From contig OZ024857.1 in the NCBI GenBank assembly GCA_964017155.1, positions 23,926,155 through 23,990,154 on the forward strand: a DNA stretch of 64,000 nt. The letters run 5' to 3'. The translations under genes were made by a program, and so were the position numbers. The first letter of the stretch is position 1. Each line of letters begins with the position of its first letter. Shown here piece after piece: positions 58,511-64,000 of the stretch. Source of the DNA: Oasisia sp. SBJ-2009 (lineage: Eukaryota; Annelida; Polychaeta; Sabellida; Siboglinidae). The notes under the pieces were generated by a model. It made no database searches and was not told where the DNA came from. It saw nothing but the letters and a program-made list of their open reading frames with translations.

Positions 58511-60102
58511 TTACAGAAGTGAAGATATAGAAGTAGGGTTTAGAAAACTGGGGTTTAGAAAATTGAAATTGATATTGATGGAGTTCAGAGAAATGTCATT
58601 TCTTAAACATGCGTTGAGTTTAGAGTAGAATAACAGAGAAGTGGGAATTTGAGATTCCGTGGACAGAAATCTAGAACAGTGATCTTTTGAGAGAAATATG
58701 AGGTGGTACACCTTTCAATGGAATGTTTGATCTGGTCAGGTTAACTCTGACTCCACCTCTCTCTGGCCACAACTGCCCCGTCAGTCAGAGAGGAGAACTA
58801 ATGCGGCCCATTCCCAGAATTCTATCCTGCTGAGTGTGCTGCAGCCAATAAACTCTGCATCATTACGCAGATTGAATTTAGACCGGAAAAGCTACTGCTG
58901 TGTTCGCAGAGAACGTTTTTGCCGACTGGTTATTTTTACAAACTGGTTTATACCAGTTCTCAGATGTTATATAACTATTGATCATTCAGTGGAATGGGAT
59001 GTGAACATAATTTAATGGATTCTGGTGGAGTAATTTCATTGTGTCCTTGTTAGTAATGCTCAGAGGTGAATCAGATGAGTTTGCGGAATTTCTAGAGCTT
59101 GAATCAGCCGTCTGTCTGTACAGCAGATGGTTGCCATCATCGAGTTAAGGGACTAGCTGCGATCCTAGTCAGTCGAACGGTTATTTCGCCTCACATTTGG
59201 ACTTGATTGTGTCTGCCCGTTGCATGGCCGAGATGAAAGCATCGAGTGTGAAGATGATCATGTGTGCATGTAGACTGGTGCGTCAGAATTCCGGGCATGT
59301 GCTGAGGTCAACTGGGGCCATATCTAGAGGGGGAGGGGGGGATGAACACACCTACATAGGGACTCCTCGGCTATTCCCTGTCTCCCACTGAGAGATGTTG
59401 ATGTGAGACCTCAGACACCTGAAACCTGGATGCTTACAGGCATTAGGTTACATCCGCGGCTAATATCAATACACAATGCGAGCGTGACCTTAAATGGGAA
59501 CGTAAGGCAGACATGGGTTTTATAACCCTTCAACGAGATTTTTTTACTTTAAAAATATCACGAGAATTTTTATTTTTTTAATGAAGATGGAAAAACTTGA
59601 GGACATCAGCATCGGAAAATTAACAGTGGTGACTCCAAAAAGTTATTCATTTCACGGAGGACGATAGATGATTTGTCTCCAGCTTGTGGAAACTAGTTAG
59701 TCAGTGGCATCCTCTTTTTAATTTTTTGGTATAAAAACCAAATAAATCTTGCAAATAAGTAGAAGTTACAAAAGAGAAGTTTGTCATTCCACTTGTGGTC
59801 TTTGCCACATTTGTAGCACTTCACTAAAAACTGAACCGCTGAATGAATGTCTGTGCATAGTTTACAGTATGCTCTAGTCTTGTTTTTCCCCGGCATCTCA
59901 CGTTTTTTAGAAGGCTGTACGTCAAAGTTTGCAGGCTGTCAGCGGTCAGGTCAACGAACGAATGCAGAAAGCTAGAAAATATTGCCGTTGCACTCATGCT
60001 CCCTGGAATGAAACATGTTTACGAGAGGTCGTCATGGTAACCAAGACAGCTGTGGTACTAAATACAGATGATGGACAGATTAGAATTAGTGTTCTCAGAT
60101 GA

Positions 60103-60228
60103 CTGGCTGGTATAAGTGTGTTGTATAAGTATGTTGTTTGTTATTGGCTGGTATAACTGTGTTGTATAAGTATGTTGTTTGTTATTGGCTGGTATAACTG
60201 TGTTGTATAAGTGTGTTGTTTGTTTTAC
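60103..60228 (+). repeat. 41-bp repeat, three copies
   Basis: GGCTGGTATAACTGTGTTGT followed by ATAAGTATGTTGTTTGTTATT. Confidence 0.92.
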
Positions 60229-61197
60229 ATGTAGGCGGGTAAACTGAGTATGTTGATGGTTTGTTTTGTCATGTGCTTGTAACAGAAGCACTGTTTGTGT
60301 CCACTGAAGTGACAGTCAGGGACAGGCAACGAATGACGTCCACCAGACTTTACTTCTACTTTCCACTGGTAATGCAGGCATTCAATGCAGTGAGTTATGT
60401 ATTGTTACCTTTTTTTGGGTCAGAAAAATATAAACCAATGTCCACAGATCATATCATAGGAAATGTTGGCAAAACCTAGGTTATAAAAAATCATTACCAC
60501 TGGTATATCCCATATTTGATATTGTATGGAGAATATATGATATGTATGTCGCTTAGTGTGCAGAATTAATGAAGTATTAGTTAAGGAAAATGTGTTTTGT
60601 GTTTTCTATTTGAAAAAGTTACAGCTGAAATTTGTTCTGGAAATATCAGCTGGTAAACTGTATTTGTTGTGGTATGCCAAAATAGACATAGTGTAATAAA
60701 ATAAACTACTTCTGTATGTATTTGTGAAATTAACCCATTTAGTATCAGAGATATTTATACAAGTTACGTGACAAACGCGATCACACGGCACAAATCAGCA
60801 AGTGGGGAATTACACAGGAGTACCATCAATATAGATGTTGTTATTGGCTGCCGACCTCATGTGGGTGATCTTGTGGTCAGTGTGTAACTGACCACAGCTG
60901 TAGGATGGATGGGTTCTCCAGCCGGAAGCGTCCAGTCAACACGTGTTATCTCCCACACGAAGGTAGTGCTTGATAAATGGCCAAGGAGCACTATGGGAGT
61001 TGGGAAGTATCCAGTAGTGTTCAGGGGGAGTTTGGAGTAGGTGGTGGCTTCCATTCCTGATGTATCGGGCACTGAACAAGATCTCACTGTGCTGATAACT
61101 TGGTCTATTTCGTCTCTTTCGGAAAGGTTAGTGTTTCAGTGTGGGAGATTTTCAGTGGTTTTACTTTTAAACAGATTGGATTGTGTGTTTGTGGGCG

Positions 61198-61199
61198 TG

Positions 61200-61255
<56 letters not shown>

Positions 61256-61266
61256 TGTGTGTGTGT
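61198..61266 (+). repeat. (GT)n/(GTGC)n microsatellite
   Basis: GTGTGTGT then GCGTGCGT run. Confidence 0.95.
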
Positions 61267-61376
61267 ATGGTATGAATATGTATGTCTATTGGATATAGCA
61301 GCTGCCAGAAGATTAGATTCTTAATTGAGAAATTTTGGGTTTTAATTATGGACACCTGGGTGTATTTGTTCACCCG

Positions 61377-61495
61377 ACATTGCTCCAGTTCATTCAGCTG
61401 TGTGAATGGGTACCTGGCTGTAGACAGTGGTGGACAAGCGTGTACAGATAGTATTCGTGCAGTAATCAGTGTGGCTGATTTCTTCCCTGCCAGTT
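61377..61495 (+). mobile_element. SINE family B, partial copy
   Basis: CATTGCTCCAGTTCATTCAG, then GTACCTGGCTGTAGACAGTG and GTGTACAGATAGTATTCGTG match the family B body. The copy breaks off before the 3' tail. Confidence 0.65.
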
Positions 61496-62289
61496 TATAG
61501 CATATGTATTTGAGCAATACTTAGAACTAGACATTTCCCTACATAACTTATCCTTTACCTTTTATTTCTGCCGCCTGTCTACTTAGATTCCACATAACAC
61601 ACATACAGCGTATTTATTGTAGCTATAAAATGAACGGAAGAATGTTATTAATAACTTCTATGGTACAGTAGTGATGTTGATATTGGAGCTCGTAGGCCAG
61701 GTTCGTGTATTAAATGGCTGTATACTACTTGACGGTGACTCTAGAACTATAGACCCTCCCAAACATGACGCACCGCTACGATGTGTGTGGGTGAATGTTT
61801 TGGCTGGAGTCGGAAAAGAATGTGGGGTAGTAACCATAAAGATCGACTTGCCTAAGTATTTCAGTCAGCGTTGTCTGAAGCTGGTAAAAGGAACTTGCCC
61901 CATGAGTAAGCTTTGCCTTAGAATAGTATATACCAAGTGGGGGGATAGATCAATAGCAGGTATGGTTTTCCCATTGGTAACTTTACTTTAAGTATTTCAA
62001 CAATGTTGCCTATTCATTTATCCACCTGTTGGATGTTAATCAATTTGTTATTTGTCGAAAAAAGATCATGTGGGACGTCCCAAAATTAAACTGCATCAAA
62101 ACCAGGCCAGGTGTAGAAGGTTCCTACAGTTATAGAAGTACATCTATCGTTTGGAAGGCATCAGTACAAAAATAGTAAATGTGGACATGTTTATGAAATG
62201 TTTATCAAGTAGGAAGAATACTATACTAAAACAAGATTCCATATCAGATAACTAATAAGTTTTGATTCACATCAACATTTCAACTATAA

Positions 62290-62358
62290 GATTAAGGCCA
62301 CTGATGGTGGTTGAAACATTGGTGCGAGTCTAAATTTATTAGTTGTGTAATAAGCAAA
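62290..62358 (+). mobile_element. Penelope-like terminal arm, third diverged copy
   Basis: AAGGCCACTGATGGTGGTTG followed by TTAGTTGTGTAATAA matches the right arm at 26.9 kb in order and orientation, with many substitutions. Confidence 0.6.
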
Positions 62359-63657
62359 CTGGTTTTAATTTGGACATATTTAAATAAAATGTGCCACAAC
62401 CACACCGATAACACTATTAGACGTGGTTTTGTTGGCAGACTCCCAGACAAATCTGTCTTCCATTCCAAACCAGGCAGTTTCTTGAATACCGGTAGTTCAG
62501 TTTATTTGAACTTGGCAGCTTTGCACTGACATAGATATTAATGACTCTTGGTATAGTCAGTACTAGTCACACCACCAGAATGCCACGGACTTGTGGGGTT
62601 CACCGCTGCAACATATACCTTGATATGATGTACAGGAGTCGTGGTATTAAACCCCAGCTATCAGGGTACACATTATTTTTGGCAGTAGAGTATTTGTTAT
62701 TTATAGCTCCTGAGCGTTTAATGAGTGTCACGGAATATACCGTATTAATGCAGAAGTGAGATCAATTCCTTCTGTCGGTCAGCTTAGATCACATGGGAGT
62801 GCTTCTGAAATCTGCATTTTTATCTTCACCTCAAGCCTAGTTTGATGTGAAATCTTTTATTTGATTTTAAGCTATTCAGTCTGTCTGATCTCGGTTTTTT
62901 AAATCTGATTTTTAGTGTGCTTTTTTTGGAATATGTCTTTCTGATCTTCTTAGAATTTTACAATAAATGTCAGCATCTGTAAGAACTCTTGACAGCTGAC
63001 CCCATATGGTTGTTTCTGGTTTTACGACCTCTAATGGTTATTCTAAATAAATCAGATTTTGACTGTTTTAGCTGTTTTTTTTTGGTTATAAACAAAGGTA
63101 TCATTTCATAGAATCTGGTTGGGTTACAGTCCCCTTTCCCCATGCAGTGATAGCCGTGTAAACACATCTTCATAACCATTAACCACATTTCCTCAGTTAC
63201 TTTGCAGCTCACTTAGTCATGCATGATTAACAGAAGACAGACTGAGTCACAAAATGATTTTTGTTACAGTTAAATATTTTCTTAATCTCAGTTGTGAGTC
63301 AGAATATAGTATCTATCTGTCGGTCATAACCAGAGATCAGACACATCCAGTTGTGCTAGAGTGGAGACAGGTAAATGTGTTTACTCTATGTGAGAGACAG
63401 CGGGACTCTACCCAGTCCCACACAGTGATGGAGCAGCATCCATCAGAGAGGTTTAATTGAGGCAGACTCAGAGACTGACAGTAGCACGGTCAACACCACT
63501 GTAGCAGTTACTTATACACAGTTGGTGTCAGGATTCACACCCCTGGGGCAGGCATAATCACTGGCAATTATGGCCCACTATGGATGGTGTCATATCTGGA
63601 CCACCAAAGCCACATCCACTGTGTGGGTTGACTCCCACCTTCCTCCGGGCTCAGGCT

Positions 63658-63742
63658 GGGTCCCTCCCTCCTACCCCTCCCTCCCACCCCTCCCACCCCT
63701 CCCTCCCACCCCTCCCTCCCTCCCACCCCTCCCTCCCACCCC
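63658..63742 (+). repeat. C-rich (CCCTCCCACC)n tract
   Basis: Repeated CCCTCCCACCCCTCC; the minus strand could form G-quadruplexes. Confidence 0.9.
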
Positions 63743-64000
63743 TGCTTTGGGAGCCACGCCCTCTGTGTCAACCACCCAGTAATTAATAGCCAGAATGTGT
63801 TATTTTTAATACAGCCCACCCGGTTCTCATTGCCAGGAGAGATTGATCACTGTCACTCAGATAAATTGCTACTTTGGGTAGACATTTTCATTAACAAAAA
63901 ATGGATGTATATATAGAAAACTGCTGTCCAGGACTTGTTATTTATTATTTGAACTTTCGCGGTGCAAATGTGATTAACTAAATCACATGTGTTTTGCTTG

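Larger units (their letters stand above)
52783..64000. other. AT-rich DNA with satellites, no confirmed exon
   Basis: No SH2 or PTB motifs are visible, so the 3' end of tensin, if on this strand and contiguous, lies beyond the window. Confidence 0.5.

Noticed and set aside
61671..61991. 106-codon non-repetitive open frame
   Set aside because: No family recognised, no splice or promoter context; compatible with chance in a 64-kb window.

Overview
The window looks like nuclear DNA of an intron-rich animal, most likely a lophotrochozoan and probably a mollusc. The clues are short GT-AG exons separated by kilobase introns, tRNA-derived SINEs, a Penelope-like element, non-LTR retrotransposon remnants, and very abundant micro- and minisatellites. 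There are no bacterial operons, CRISPR arrays or rRNA genes. The species cannot be named from the sequence alone.

The one gene I can support is a tensin on the + strand. Eleven exons between 26493 and 40540 join with consistent GT-AG boundaries and consistent phase. Together they give about 354 codons: the last cysteine and tail of an N-terminal C1 domain, a short linker, a PTEN-like tyrosine-phosphatase (PTP) fold, and the C2 domain. Tensins link actin to integrin adhesions. Two catalytic positions of the PTP fold are substituted here: the P-loop Cys is Ser, and the WPD-loop Asp is Thr. The protein is therefore predicted to be a pseudophosphatase. The body of the C1 domain must lie upstream and was not found. 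The disordered linker and the C-terminal SH2-PTB part must lie downstream. Three phase-compatible candidate exons at 50.3-52.5 kb are offered at low confidence, as are candidate 5' exons at 0.94, 7.34 and 22.2 kb.

Layout: 1-1.6 kb, low-complexity TGTACAG-type DNA. 1.85-5.3 kb, a pyrimidine-only satellite with a 41-bp unit. 6.9-7.35 kb, a CpG-containing possible promoter and first exon. 8-19.6 kb, unique DNA with G-rich, GTGC, 22-bp and 11-bp arrays. 19.7-21.85 kb, two adjoining 17-bp satellites. 22.2-26.4 kb, a candidate exon, a SINE and short arrays. 26.5-40.5 kb, tensin exons with repeats inserted in the introns, some directly next to exons. 40.5-64 kb, probable downstream intron with 26-bp, 204-bp, (CA)n, 60-bp and 41-bp arrays, SINEs, and the low-confidence exon cluster.

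Nearly all long open reading frames in the window are products of tandem repeats, not genes. The most interesting points are these: the doubly substituted PTP site; a Penelope-like insertion at an exon edge that appears to have duplicated the splice donor and made a recursive-splice-like CAG|GTAAGT junction; a minisatellite that runs up to the acceptor of the key PTP exon; and satellites made of repeated splice-acceptor-like motifs.
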